A stretch of DNA of 38,178 nt from the NCBI GenBank assembly GCA_030691505.1, contig JAUYEG010000027.1, positions 1-38,178 of the forward strand, read 5' to 3'. The translations under genes and the position numbers were made by a program. This DNA is from Bacillota bacterium (GTDB taxonomy: Bacteria > Bacillota > Sulfobacillia > JAUYEG01). The notes below the pieces were generated by a model. The model was given only the letters and a program-made list of their open reading frames with translations. It was not told where the DNA came from and did no database searches. Each line of letters begins with the position of its first letter. Positions within the stretch are counted from its first letter, which is position 1. This document shows, piece after piece, positions 15,822 through 23,879 of the stretch.

Positions 15822-16916
15822 TTGCCCCCATCCATCTTCGACGAAATGGCCCGCCAGGGACACGAGCAACTGATTTTCTGCCACGATCGCCCGTCCAGAC
15901 TCCGAGCCATCATCGCCATTCACGATACAACCCTTGGTCCGGCGCTTGGCGGTACGCGGATGTGGGCCTACGGCAACGAGGATGAGGCTGTGATCGACGC
16001 GCTCCGTCTCTCCCGCGGCATGACATACAAAGCCGCGGCGGCGGGCACCGTCTTCGGCGGCGGCAAATGCGTCGTCTGGGGAGATCCCCAAAAGGACAAG
16101 AGCGAGCCGCTCTTCCGTGCGCTCGGCCGGTACGTGCAATCGCTTGGCGGCCGCTTTATCACCGGCACCGATGTCGGGACCACGGCGGGCGACTTCGTGC
16201 ATGCGCGGGCTGAGACCAGGCATGTCGTGGCTCTCCCGGAGGAATACGGCGGCAGCGGCGACTCCGGCTACACGACCGCCTACGCTCTGTGGCACGGTAT
16301 CCGCGCCTGCCTTGAGTGGGAGCTGGGCTCGGCGGATGCCCGGGGCCGCCGTTTCGCGATCCAGGGACTGGGCAAGGTCGGGCGCCGGCTGCTGACCCAG
16401 GTTTGTGACGCCGGGGGCGAAGCGGTTGTGGCCGATATTGACTGCCGCCAGACCGCCTGGGCCGCGGGCGAGTTGGGCGCAACCGTCGTTCCACCGGAGG
16501 CCATCTACGACGTGCCCTGCGATGTCTTTTCGCCAAACGCCCTGGGGGGGGTGCTCAACGACGAGACCATCCCTCGCCTCAAGTGCCGTATCGTGGCCGG
16601 CGCGGCCAACAACCAGCTGGCCGACGAGGGGTTGCACGCTCCGATGCTGGCCGGCAGGGCGATTCTCTACGCTCCGGACTACGTGATCAACGCGGGCGGG
16701 CTGATCCAGGTGGCCGAGGAACTGCGCGGCTGGGACCGCGAGCGGGCAGACCACAGGGCTGCGGCGGTTGGGCCGTTCCTTAGGCGGATCTTCGAGCTCG
16801 CGAGGCACGAGAAGCTGACGACGCAGCAGGCCGCAGACCTTCTGGTTCGCCGCCGGCTGCATGATCTGGGGCACATTAAGCGCAGCTACATTCCGCACCA
16901 GCGGAGCTGCGGCTGA
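15822..16916 (+). CDS. Leu/Phe/Val dehydrogenase-family enzyme, diverged copy
   Basis: A 364-residue protein of the Glu/Leu/Phe/Val dehydrogenase family, which oxidatively deaminates an amino acid to a 2-oxoacid with NAD+. [26 protein letters not shown] and the catalytic lysines K70 (GMTYK) and K82 (GGGK) are kept. The nucleotide-binding GLGKVG with a following acidic residue (VVADID) points to NAD+. Two active-site stretches differ from leucine dehydrogenase: TAEDVGT reads TGTDVGT (114-120), and DPSPxTA reads DSGYTTA (147-153). Substrate choice may therefore differ from the neighbouring copy. TTG 15822 has AAGGAGGA nine bases upstream. The 190 bases before it hold a weak TTGCCT-17-CACAAT promoter candidate. 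Confidence 0.85.
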   Translation: MPPSIFDEMARQGHEQLIFCHDRPSRLRAIIAIHDTTLGPALGGTRMWAYGNEDEAVIDALRLSRGMTYKAAAAGTVFGGGKCVVWGDPQKDKSEPLFRALGRYVQSLGGRFITGTDVGTTAGDFVHARAETRHVVALPEEYGGSGDSGYTTAYALWHGIRACLEWELGSADARGRRFAIQGLGKVGRRLLTQVCDAGGEAVVADIDCRQTAWAAGELGATVVPPEAIYDVPCDVFSPNALGGVLNDETIPRLKCRIVAGAANNQLADEGLHAPMLAGRAILYAPDYVINAGGLIQVAEELRGWDRERADHRAAAVGPFLRRIFELARHEKLTTQQAADLLVRRRLHDLGHIKRSYIPHQRSCG

Positions 16917-17040
16917 GCAAGGCGGGAAGGCAAGGCCTGGCAAGCCCATGCTGATACGCACGTAGCCCATACACAACAACAAGCTGCGGCGGTCGCCCCA
17001 TGGGGGCCGCGGCCATACGGGGTTGATGGGGGGAAGTCGG

Positions 17041-18108
17041 GTGCGGGTCTTCGAGCGGATGGAGGCTCACGGGTACGAGCAGGTTGCGCTGTGTCACGAC
17101 GGGACCAGCGGCCTGCGGGCGATTATCGCAATTCATGACACCACCCTGGGTCCGGCTCTCGGTGGCTGCCGGATGTGGAACTACGAGTCCGAGGACGCGG
17201 CCTTGGACGACGCGCTGCGCCTGGCGAGGGGCATGACTTACAAGAGCGCGGTAGCGGGCCTCAACCTCGGCGGGGGCAAGTCGGTCATCATCGGCGATCC
17301 GCGGACTCAGAAGAGCGAAGCGTTGCTGCGCGCTTTCGGACGCTTTGTGCAGAGCCTGCAGGGCCGCTACTGGACCGCGGAGGACGTCGGGACAGGCGTC
17401 GAGGACATGGAGGTAATCCGGCAGGAGACGGACTACGTGGCCGGAACCGCCGGAGAAGGGGGCGGGGGCGATCCCTCGCCGGCAACGGCGTATGGCGTCT
17501 TCCAGGGCATGCGTGCGTGCCTCAAGGAGATTTCCGGACAGGATTCGCTCAGCGGACGGGTTGTCGCGCTCCAGGGCGTCGGCCACGTGGGGATGTCGCT
17601 GGCCCGGCTGCTTCATCAGGCAGGGGCCAGGTTGATCGTCTCCGACATCTACACTGACCGGCTGGACGCGGCCGTGGCCGAGTTCGGCGCGACGGCGGTC
17701 TCCGCGGACGCTATTTTTGGCCAGGAGTGCGACGTCTTTTCTCCCTGCGCCCTCGGTGCGGTGATCAACCCAGGAACGATCCCTCAGTTGCGCTGCAAGG
17801 TGGTTGCCGGGGCCGCCAACAACCAGCTTGCGTCCGATGCCGATGGTGACGCGCTGGAGGCCCGCGGCATTCTCTATGCGCCTGACTACGTGATCAACGC
17901 CGGCGGCGTGATCAACGTCGCCGACGAGCTTGACGGGTACAACCGTGAGCGCGCCTACCGCAGGATCGCGCAGATCGCCGGCAACCTGACCAGGGTGTTC
18001 GCCCTCGCCAGGGAGCGCTCGGTGCCGTCATATCGAGCCGCGGACCTCGTGGCCGAGGAACGGATCGAGCTCATCGGCCGCATACAGCGCACTTACCTGC
18101 CGGACTGA
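17041..18108 (+). CDS. Leucine dehydrogenase-type amino acid dehydrogenase
   Basis: A 355-residue enzyme catalysing NAD+-dependent deamination of branched-chain amino acids to 2-oxoacids. The family marks are [38 protein letters not shown] with K68, [11 protein letters not shown] with K80, [21 protein letters not shown], the Rossmann GVGHVG with IVSDIY, and [20 protein letters not shown]. Starting at GTG 17041 (after GGGGGGAAG) puts the lysines at exactly the 68 and 80 positions known for Bacillus leucine dehydrogenase; TTG 17023 or ATG 17026 would add 5-6 unconserved residues. It is 124 bases after its paralogue and upstream of the VOR genes, which would oxidise its product. Confidence 0.88.
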   Translation: MRVFERMEAHGYEQVALCHDGTSGLRAIIAIHDTTLGPALGGCRMWNYESEDAALDDALRLARGMTYKSAVAGLNLGGGKSVIIGDPRTQKSEALLRAFGRFVQSLQGRYWTAEDVGTGVEDMEVIRQETDYVAGTAGEGGGGDPSPATAYGVFQGMRACLKEISGQDSLSGRVVALQGVGHVGMSLARLLHQAGARLIVSDIYTDRLDAAVAEFGATAVSADAIFGQECDVFSPCALGAVINPGTIPQLRCKVVAGAANNQLASDADGDALEARGILYAPDYVINAGGVINVADELDGYNRERAYRRIAQIAGNLTRVFALARERSVPSYRAADLVAEERIELIGRIQRTYLPD

Positions 18109-18129
18109 CCGTTGGAGAAGGGTGCGCTC

Positions 18130-18987
18130 ATGGCGGCGGTTTGGCCTGCGAAACTGGGACCGGTGACAGTGATCATCGGTGAATTCGGGAGCGGCAAGAC
18201 CGAGGTCGCTATTAACTGCGTGCTGGCCGCGGCCATGCGCGGACAGCCGGTGACCCTGGTCGACCTCGACACGGTCACTCCCGCATTTCGCTCGCGGCAG
18301 GCGGCGGAGCAACTGACCAGGGCGGGCGTGAGACTTGTGGCGCCCGAGGGGGAGCTCGCCGACGCGGACCTACCCGCCATTTCCAGCGAGGTGCACGCCG
18401 CCTTGGCCGACAGGCGCCGGGCCGTCGTGATCGATGTGGGGGGAAGCCCGTCGGGGGCCCGCGCGGTGTCCTCGCTGGCAGACCTCACGGGCGGGGAAGG
18501 GGCCGCTTGCTGGGTTGTCGTCAACCCCTGGCGTCCCACGACAGCAAACCCGCGGCTCGTCGCCGGCACCGTGACGCAACTTGCCGCCACGGCGAGGGCC
18601 GGGGCCGCCGAGGTGCTGGCAAACCTGTACGTCCCCCAAGACGTGGCCGATGCCGGCGCAATGCTCGCCCGCGGCTACGAAGCAGTAAGCCTGGGCGCCG
18701 GTCTCGCGGGGCTCCCCTTGCGCCTGTGCTCGGTGCGGCGCGAGCTGGCTTCACTGGCGGAGGGTATCCTGCCGTCCTCCGTCGCCGTTCTGCCCCTCGA
18801 CCTTTTCATGCAGCCGCCATGGGACGTGGGCTTAGAACCTCTGGCGCAAGCCCAAGAACCCGGTTCGGCGCGGCTCGCTGCCCGCGTCATGCCCGGCCCG
18901 GGACACGGTCAGCCGGCGGAGGTCGCGGCGGCGGCCGCCGCGGCCGCCGCGGTTTCCAAGATCACGGGGAGGCTGGAACATGGGTAG
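18130..18987 (+). CDS. P-loop ATPase/GTPase of unknown function (MinD/CobQ-like)
   Basis: A 285-residue protein that I cannot name. Walker A GEFGSGKTE (17-25) is followed by VTLVDLDTVTPAFRSRQ, the Asp-x-Asp-x3-Pro pattern of SIMIBI-class (MinD/ParA/CobQ-like) NTPases. A Walker-B-like strand AVVIDVGGSPSG comes next. The middle has ACWVVVNPWRPTTANPRL, consistent with a base-recognition strand. The end is an Ala-rich tail. No membrane segment or metal cluster is visible. ATG 18130 is preferred (GGAGAAGG eight bases upstream) over TTG 18112. It starts 21 bases after the leucine dehydrogenase gene and overlaps the ferredoxin subunit gene by 8 nt, so it is translated with the oxidoreductase and may serve it, for example in assembly or cofactor handling; that is inference. 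Confidence 0.75.
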   Translation: MAAVWPAKLGPVTVIIGEFGSGKTEVAINCVLAAAMRGQPVTLVDLDTVTPAFRSRQAAEQLTRAGVRLVAPEGELADADLPAISSEVHAALADRRRAVVIDVGGSPSGARAVSSLADLTGGEGAACWVVVNPWRPTTANPRLVAGTVTQLAATARAGAAEVLANLYVPQDVADAGAMLARGYEAVSLGAGLAGLPLRLCSVRRELASLAEGILPSSVAVLPLDLFMQPPWDVGLEPLAQAQEPGSARLAARVMPGPGHGQPAEVAAAAAAAAAVSKITGRLEHG

Positions 18988-19276
18988 CAGGGTCGCGTTT
19001 GACGAGGAACGCTGCAAAGGCTGCGAGCTGTGCGTCAAGGTTTGCCCGCGCGGCATCTTGTTCCTGTCCGACCGGCGCAATCAGCTCGGCTACCGCCCCG
19101 CTGCGGTCCGTGACATGGACCGCTGCACCGGCTGCGGCATCTGCGCTCAAATGTGCCCCGATCTCGCCATCGAGGTATGGCGTGCGCGCCAGGCGGCCGC
19201 AGAGCCTCAGGCGCCCGCGGAGGCAGCCGGCCGGGGGCACTCGGAGGCGCGGGGCAGCCAATTGGGGGGAGTGTGA
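18980..19276 (+). CDS. 2-oxoacid:ferredoxin oxidoreductase delta subunit (2x4Fe-4S)
   Basis: A 98-residue dicluster ferredoxin subunit. Two CxxCxxCxxxCP motifs (C12-C22, then CTGCGICAQMCP) bind two [4Fe-4S] clusters that carry electrons from the catalytic subunits to free ferredoxin. About 30 residues after the second motif form an Ala/Gly/Glu-rich tail not needed for the fold. ATG 18980 has GGGGAGG upstream. The stop overlaps the alpha-subunit start by one base. The delta-alpha-beta-gamma gene order is that of four-subunit VOR/KOR-type enzymes of anaerobes. Confidence 0.92.
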   Translation: MGSRVAFDEERCKGCELCVKVCPRGILFLSDRRNQLGYRPAAVRDMDRCTGCGICAQMCPDLAIEVWRARQAAAEPQAPAEAAGRGHSEARGSQLGGV

Positions 19277-20403
19277 TGGTGATGGGCCAAAAGGTGCTGA
19301 TGAAGGGCAACGAGGCTATCGCCGAGGCGGCGGTGCGGGCGGGGTGCCGGTTCTACGCGGGCTACCCGATAACGCCGCAAAACGAGATCCCCGAGTACAT
19401 GTCGTGGCGCCAGTATGAGGCCGGCGGGCAGTTCGTTCAGGCGGAAAGCGAACTGGCGGCCATCAACATGGTCTACGGCGCAGGCGGAGCGGGTACGCGG
19501 GCGATGACCTCCTCATCCAGCCCGGGCATCAGCCTCAAGCAGGAGGGCATGTCCTATCTGGCCGGAGCGGAAGTCCCCGCCGTTATCGTCAACATGGTCC
19601 GGTGCGGTCCAGGCCTTGGCGGCATCCAGCCGGCTCAGTCGGACTACTTCCAGGCTACCCGCGGCGGGGGCCATGGTGACTATCATATGCTGGTGCTCGC
19701 GGGCGAGTCGGTGCAGGAAATGGTTGACCTGACCTGCCTGGCCTTCGACAAGGCCGATGAGTACCGCAATCCCGTCCTGCTCCTCGGCGACGCGATCCTG
19801 GGACAGATAATGGAACCTGTCACCCTGCCCGACCCGGTGGACACGGCGGGCCTTCCCGACAAGCCGTGGGCCACGACCGGCACCGGAGGGCTGCGCCGGC
19901 GCAATGTCATCAACTCTCTGGACCTGCGGCCGGAGAGCCTCGAGCGGCACAACCTCAAGCTCAAGGCCAAGTATGATCGCATGGCCTCATCCGAGCAGCG
20001 TCACGCGGGCTACAGGATCGACGACGCCACGCTCGTCCTGGTTGCCTACGGCTCGACTGCCCGCATCTGCCGCCGGGCGGTCGATCTCGCCAGGAGGGAG
20101 GGGATTGCGGCGGGACTGCTGCGCCCGATCTCCCTGTGGCCTTTCCCTGCGGAAGCGTTTGAAGCCGCGGTGCCCCGGGCCGGCGCCTTTCTGGCGGTCG
20201 AGATGAGCCTAGGTCAGATGGTCGAGGATGTGCGGTTGGCCGTGCAGTTCAGGAGGCCGGTGTACTTCTACGGGCGGACCGGCGGGGTGGTCCCGACCCC
20301 TGCCGAGGTGCTGGTGCAGATCCGCGAGACGGCAGGTGCTTGCGGCGCGTCCACCGCCCCCGCCGCCTCGGGTGCCGCGCGAGGGGGAGGTTTGGTCAAG
20401 TGA
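19276..20403 (+). CDS. vorB: 2-oxoisovalerate-type ferredoxin oxidoreductase alpha subunit (VorB)
   Basis: A 375-residue pyrimidine-binding subunit of a thiamin-diphosphate 2-oxoacid:ferredoxin oxidoreductase. KVLMKGNEAIAEAAVRAGC, YAGYPITPQNEIPEYMS, QAESELAAINMVYGA and MTSSSSPGISLKQEG are the hallmarks of the VorB/KorA group. A C-terminal transketolase-like part (VLVAYGSTARICRRAV, LLRPISLWPFP) follows. The group includes 2-oxoisovalerate and 2-oxoglutarate enzymes; the nearby leucine dehydrogenases favour branched-chain 2-oxoacids. The start is ATG 19276 or ATG 19282 (GGGGGGAG 10 bases before the latter). Longer readings from 19153 run through the ferredoxin gene and are not credible. The last ~20 residues are Ala/Gly-rich. 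Confidence 0.9.
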   Translation: MVMGQKVLMKGNEAIAEAAVRAGCRFYAGYPITPQNEIPEYMSWRQYEAGGQFVQAESELAAINMVYGAGGAGTRAMTSSSSPGISLKQEGMSYLAGAEVPAVIVNMVRCGPGLGGIQPAQSDYFQATRGGGHGDYHMLVLAGESVQEMVDLTCLAFDKADEYRNPVLLLGDAILGQIMEPVTLPDPVDTAGLPDKPWATTGTGGLRRRNVINSLDLRPESLERHNLKLKAKYDRMASSEQRHAGYRIDDATLVLVAYGSTARICRRAVDLARREGIAAGLLRPISLWPFPAEAFEAAVPRAGAFLAVEMSLGQMVEDVRLAVQFRRPVYFYGRTGGVVPTPAEVLVQIRETAGACGASTAPAASGAARGGGLVK

Positions 20404-21182
20404 AGCAGGTTTTCGCCCGTCCCCGGGCGCTGAGCCCCGGGGCGACCCACTATTGCCCGGGGTGCACCTACGGTATCGTGCACAGGCTGATCGCCGAGGC
20501 CCTGGACGACCTGGCGATAACGGGCCGGGCTGTGGGCGTGGCCTCAGTCGGTTGCACGGTGCTGGCCTACGACTACTTCGAGTGCGACTTCCAGCAGGCG
20601 GCGCACGGGCGTGCGCCGGCGGTGGCGACAGGGATCAAGCGGACCCGTCCGGATGCCGTCGTGTTTACGCTGCAGGGGGACGGCGACCTTGCCGCGATCG
20701 GAACCGCTGAGATCATCCACGCCGCGGCACGCGGCGAGAACATCACGGTCTTTTTCCTCAACAACACCATCTACGGGATGACCGGCGGCCAGATGGCCCC
20801 GACGACCCTCCTTGGGCAGCGCAGCACTACTTCACAGGCAGGCCGCGAACCGGGGAGGGCGGGACGGCCGATACGGGTCTCGGAAATGCTCGCGACGCTG
20901 GACGGCCCGGCGTATATCGAACGCGTCGCCGTAGATACGCCGGCTCACGCCGCAAAAGTGCGCCGCGCCATCCACAGGGCGCTCGAGCTGCAGCTCGCGG
21001 GGGCCGGTTTCACGTTGGTGGAGGTCCTCTCCGCTTGCCCGACCAACTGGGGACTGACTCCCGGCGAGGCGCTGGACCGCATTGGCCGCGAAGTCATCAG
21101 CTACTACCCCCTTGGGGTCTACCGCGACAGCAGCGCCGCCTCTCCGGCCGGGGCCGACGCGCCCGGGGGCATCTCACAATGA
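20400..21182 (+). CDS. 2-oxoacid:ferredoxin oxidoreductase beta subunit (ThDP-binding)
   Basis: A 260-residue catalytic subunit. HYCPGCTYGIVHRL gives the CxxC of the proximal [4Fe-4S] site, with a further Cys in SVGCTVLAYDYF. The thiamin-diphosphate/Mg motif is LQGDGDLAAIGTAEIIHAA ending in FLNNTIYGMTGGQMAPTT. The later EVLSACPTNW holds another conserved Cys. With alpha it forms the active site that decarboxylates a 2-oxoacid to acyl-CoA. GTG 20400 is chosen because GGGGGAGG lies at 20385-20392; it overlaps the vorB stop by 4 nt. In-frame codons upstream lie inside vorB. Confidence 0.93.
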   Translation: MKQVFARPRALSPGATHYCPGCTYGIVHRLIAEALDDLAITGRAVGVASVGCTVLAYDYFECDFQQAAHGRAPAVATGIKRTRPDAVVFTLQGDGDLAAIGTAEIIHAAARGENITVFFLNNTIYGMTGGQMAPTTLLGQRSTTSQAGREPGRAGRPIRVSEMLATLDGPAYIERVAVDTPAHAAKVRRAIHRALELQLAGAGFTLVEVLSACPTNWGLTPGEALDRIGREVISYYPLGVYRDSSAASPAGADAPGGISQ

Positions 21183-21772
21183 GCAACCCTGCGGCGTGCG
21201 AACCAGGCAGGTCGGACAACGTCCCGGCCACTCACGAGTTGGTGCTGGCCGGTTTCGGCGGCCAGGGCATTCTGGCGATGGGCCAGCTGCTTGCGTATGC
21301 GGGGATGCTCGAGGAAAAGCACGTGTCCTGGCTTCCCTCCTATGGAGCCGAAATGCGCGGGGGCACCGCCAACTGCACGGTGGTCATCTCGGATGAGCCG
21401 GTTGCCTCCCCGGTCTCCAGCCGCCCCTCCATAGTCGTGGCCATGAACGACCCCAGTCTGGACCGCTTTGAGCCGACGGTGCGGCCCGGCGGGCTGTTGC
21501 TCATCAATACCTCGCTGTGCGGGCGGCAGGCCCGGCGTCAGGACGTGAGGGTTTTGGAAGTGCCCGCCACGGGCATCGCGGACGAGCTCGGGGAGGGCCG
21601 TGTGGCCAACATGGTCATGCTTGGAGCCTTGCTGGGTGCGACGGGCCTCGTCGGGGCGCAATCGGTGCTCGAGTCACTTGCCAAGGTGCTCCCGCCCAGG
21701 CGGCACGGGCTCATCCCCCTCAACCAACGGGCCCTGCTCAGGGGTCAGGAGATTGCCGCCCGGCACTCCTAG
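21179..21772 (+). CDS. 2-oxoacid:ferredoxin oxidoreductase gamma subunit
   Basis: A 197-residue subunit of the POR_gamma family: LVLAGFGGQGILAMGQLLAYAG, VSWLPSYGAEMRGGTANCTVVIS and ANMVMLGALLGATGLV. It binds coenzyme A in related structures and completes the alpha-beta-gamma-delta enzyme. ATG 21179 overlaps the beta stop by 4 nt and has GGGGGC about 9 bases upstream. It is the last gene of the operon. No clear terminator follows, only a 220-base region before the Nudix gene with a possible minus-strand frame. Confidence 0.93.
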   Translation: MSNPAACEPGRSDNVPATHELVLAGFGGQGILAMGQLLAYAGMLEEKHVSWLPSYGAEMRGGTANCTVVISDEPVASPVSSRPSIVVAMNDPSLDRFEPTVRPGGLLLINTSLCGRQARRQDVRVLEVPATGIADELGEGRVANMVMLGALLGATGLVGAQSVLESLAKVLPPRRHGLIPLNQRALLRGQEIAARHS

Positions 21773-21922
21773 TTGCTGTTCCAACCAATCGCGCAACAGC
21801 GGCCGCGGGCGGCTCGTCGGCGGCCGTGTCTCCGTCCAGGCCGCAATCTCGCCGACGAACGCCTTTAGCTCGTGCACCTGTCCACGCAGGCGAAGGCTGG
21901 TGCTGCGGCAAACAACTATCAC
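21674..21922 (-). CDS. Possible small minus-strand gene, unknown
   Basis: An 82-residue reading frame from GTG 21922 to 21674, filling the gap between the gamma-subunit and Nudix genes and running 99 bases into the former. The part outside the overlap (STSLRLRGQVHELKAFV, then LLRDWLEQQ) looks like a real helical protein and its codons end mostly in G/C. The part inside the gamma gene is Pro/Gly-rich and looks like shadow. The ribosome site is weak. It would be the only intact minus-strand gene in the window. I recognise no family. Confidence 0.28.
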   Translation of the reverse strand: MIVVCRSTSLRLRGQVHELKAFVGEIAAWTETRPPTSRPRPLLRDWLEQQLGVPGGNLLTPEQGPLVEGDEPVPPGREHLGK

Positions 21923-21993
21923 CCGGTCAGTCTATGGGCTGGGGCCTGGTTGCATGCGGGGCATGAGCGTGCATGCCGATTGGGGGTGCGGGT

Positions 21994-22533
21994 TTGACCG
22001 AACGCAAGGAGACGTCAAGCACCGTTTTTTCGGGACGGGTAATCGAGGTGCGCCTGGACGAAGTGCGCCTGGAGGACGGCAGCCCGGCGCGCCGCGAGGT
22101 CGTCGTTCACAGCGGTTCGGTCGCCGTCGTCGTCTTTGTGCAGCGGGAGATCCTTCTCGTCCGCCAGTTCCGCTACCCGGTCCAAGCCGAGCTTTGGGAG
22201 ATCCCCGCCGGGCGGATTGAGTCCGGGGAGCGGCCGGCCGCGGCGGCTGCCCGCGAACTGGCGGAGGAGGCCGGGCTCCGGGCGGGCGATCTTGAGCCGC
22301 TGCTTGATGTGTTCCTCACCCCGGGCTATTCGAGCGAACGGATGCAGATCTACCTCGCCCGCGGAGCTGCGCCGGTTCCTGCGCGTCCCGACGCCGACGA
22401 GCGGATAGAGGCGCGGTGGTTTCCGTTTGCCGAGGCCGTCGCCATGTGCCTTGACGGCCGCATCCGGGACGTCAAGACCGTTGCCGGGCTTCTCGCCGTC
22501 GCTGCGAGCGGCGCCTGCGACAGCTCACGCTGA
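21994..22533 (+). CDS. nudF: Nudix hydrolase, ADP-ribose pyrophosphatase type
   Basis: A 179-residue NudF-like enzyme that cleaves ADP-ribose to AMP and ribose-5-phosphate, a housecleaning step. The full Nudix box is present from G73: G-x5-E79-x7-R87-E-L-x-E-E-x-G-L. Upstream come VFSGRVIEVRLDEVRLEDG and LLVRQFRYPVQAELWEIPAG, the strand arrangement typical of ADP-ribose pyrophosphatases. TTG 21994 has GGGGG at 21982-21986 and matches the usual N-terminus; ATG 21973 is possible but has a poor ribosome site. It corresponds in place to Bacillus nudF, which also precedes spoIIM and xerD. Confidence 0.9.
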   Translation: MTERKETSSTVFSGRVIEVRLDEVRLEDGSPARREVVVHSGSVAVVVFVQREILLVRQFRYPVQAELWEIPAGRIESGERPAAAAARELAEEAGLRAGDLEPLLDVFLTPGYSSERMQIYLARGAAPVPARPDADERIEARWFPFAEAVAMCLDGRIRDVKTVAGLLAVAASGACDSSR

Positions 22534-22535
22534 CG

Positions 22536-23804
22536 GTGGAGGGCCTTCTCGCCGACCTCCATGTCCACACCGGACGCGCGCGGGGCCGCCCGGTCAAGGT
22601 GACGGCTTCAGCCCGCCTGACAGTGGATGCCGCGTTGTGCGAAGCACGGTGCCGCAAGGGTCTGCAGGTCATCGGGCTGGCCGACTGCCTCGCCGGGCCG
22701 GTGCTGGCTGAGCTGCGCCTGCGTGAGGAGTCCGGGGATCTAAGCACGGCGCCCGGCGGCGGTCTGATTGCGGCTGCATCGAGCCCGCCGCGGTCGCGTG
22801 GCGGCCTGCTTCTTGTGCCGGGGTGCGAGGTCGAGTTGCTGGTGTACGGCACGCCAGTTCACTTCCTCGTCTACCTTCCAGACCTGGCGGCATGCGAGTC
22901 GTTGCGCACGGCTCTTGCGCCGCGGATGCGCAACCCCGATTTGGGCTGCCAGCGTGCGCACGGCCTTGGGCCCGCGGAACTGGCATCGCTGGCCCACGAG
23001 TTTGGCGGCGTTTTCGGTCTGGCGCATGCCTTTACTCCCCACCGCGGGTACTTCGGCGGCACCGGGCGAGGGCTTGGGGACCTGTTCGGCGGCGGCACGG
23101 GGGCGGGCTGCAGCGTGGATTTCGTAGAAATGGGCCTGTCCGCTGACGTCTCGATGGCCTCGCTCCTAGGCGAGCTGGCCGGCGTGCCGCTGCTGGCGAG
23201 TTCGGACGCGCACGGGACGGCGACCATCGCGCGCGAAGCTACCTTGCTGCAGGTGGAGAGGGCTTCGTTCCAGGAGCTCAAGCATGCGCTCGCGGGGCAA
23301 CGCGGGCGAACGATTCGCGCCTACTACGGGCTTGACCCCAGGCTGGGGAAGTACCACCGGAGCGCGTGCAAGGCCTGCGGCTGGACTGCGGCCGCCGGGG
23401 ACCCCGCCACGCTGGAGTGTCCGGTCTGCGGAGAGAGCCGGCGGGTTGTCCCCGGCGTGCTCGACCGGATCCTGGTTCTTGCCGGAGCCTGGGGCGCCAC
23501 CGGCCACGGATCGTCCTCCCGCGCCGAGCGGCCGCCCTACCATCACCAGGTGCCCCTGTCGTTTCTTCCGGGCGTGGGCCGCGTCGCCCGCGACAAGCTT
23601 CTTGTCCGTTTCGGCAGCGAGATCGCCGTGCTGCACCGCGTTCCGCAAGCCGATCTGGCGCTCTGCGCGGGTGAGGCGGCCGCCGGGATCATCGTTGCGG
23701 CTCGCCGCGGCGAGCTTTCGCTGAGCGCCGGGGGCGGGGGTACGTTCGGACGCGCATCGGCGGCTCCCCGCGTGCCCCCGCCCGGCCCGCCGGTAAGCCG
23801 CTGA
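22536..23804 (+). CDS. EndoQ-like PHP-domain endonuclease
   Basis: A 422-residue protein with the architecture of endonuclease Q, which in Thermococcales and a few bacteria nicks DNA 5' of deaminated bases (uracil, hypoxanthine). Its order is: PHP metal site DLHVHTG (D7, H9, H11), VPGCEVEL, HFLVYLPD, FGLAHAFTPHRGYFG and LLASSDAHG; then a four-Cys zinc finger (C278, C281, C295, C298); then a helix-hairpin-helix-like LPGVGRVARDKLL. The ~25 C-terminal residues are Gly/Pro-rich. GTG 22536 follows the Nudix stop by two bases without its own clear ribosome site, implying coupling. The Nudix-PHP pair suggests a nucleic-acid or nucleotide housekeeping unit. The deaminated-base activity is inferred from the family. 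Confidence 0.82.
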   Translation: MEGLLADLHVHTGRARGRPVKVTASARLTVDAALCEARCRKGLQVIGLADCLAGPVLAELRLREESGDLSTAPGGGLIAAASSPPRSRGGLLLVPGCEVELLVYGTPVHFLVYLPDLAACESLRTALAPRMRNPDLGCQRAHGLGPAELASLAHEFGGVFGLAHAFTPHRGYFGGTGRGLGDLFGGGTGAGCSVDFVEMGLSADVSMASLLGELAGVPLLASSDAHGTATIAREATLLQVERASFQELKHALAGQRGRTIRAYYGLDPRLGKYHRSACKACGWTAAAGDPATLECPVCGESRRVVPGVLDRILVLAGAWGATGHGSSSRAERPPYHHQVPLSFLPGVGRVARDKLLVRFGSEIAVLHRVPQADLALCAGEAAAGIIVAARRGELSLSAGGGGTFGRASAAPRVPPPGPPVSR

Positions 23805-23879
23805 ACATATCGCCTCCGCCGCCCGCATAGTGCTTGTAGTACAGGCCCTGACCGATGCGGGCTCGGAGGTGATCCCACC

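Noticed and set aside
16990-17013. Terminator between the two leucine dehydrogenase genes (CCCC-ATG-GGGG stem)
   Set aside because: Short stem with a bulge and no T tract; the genes are more likely in one operon.
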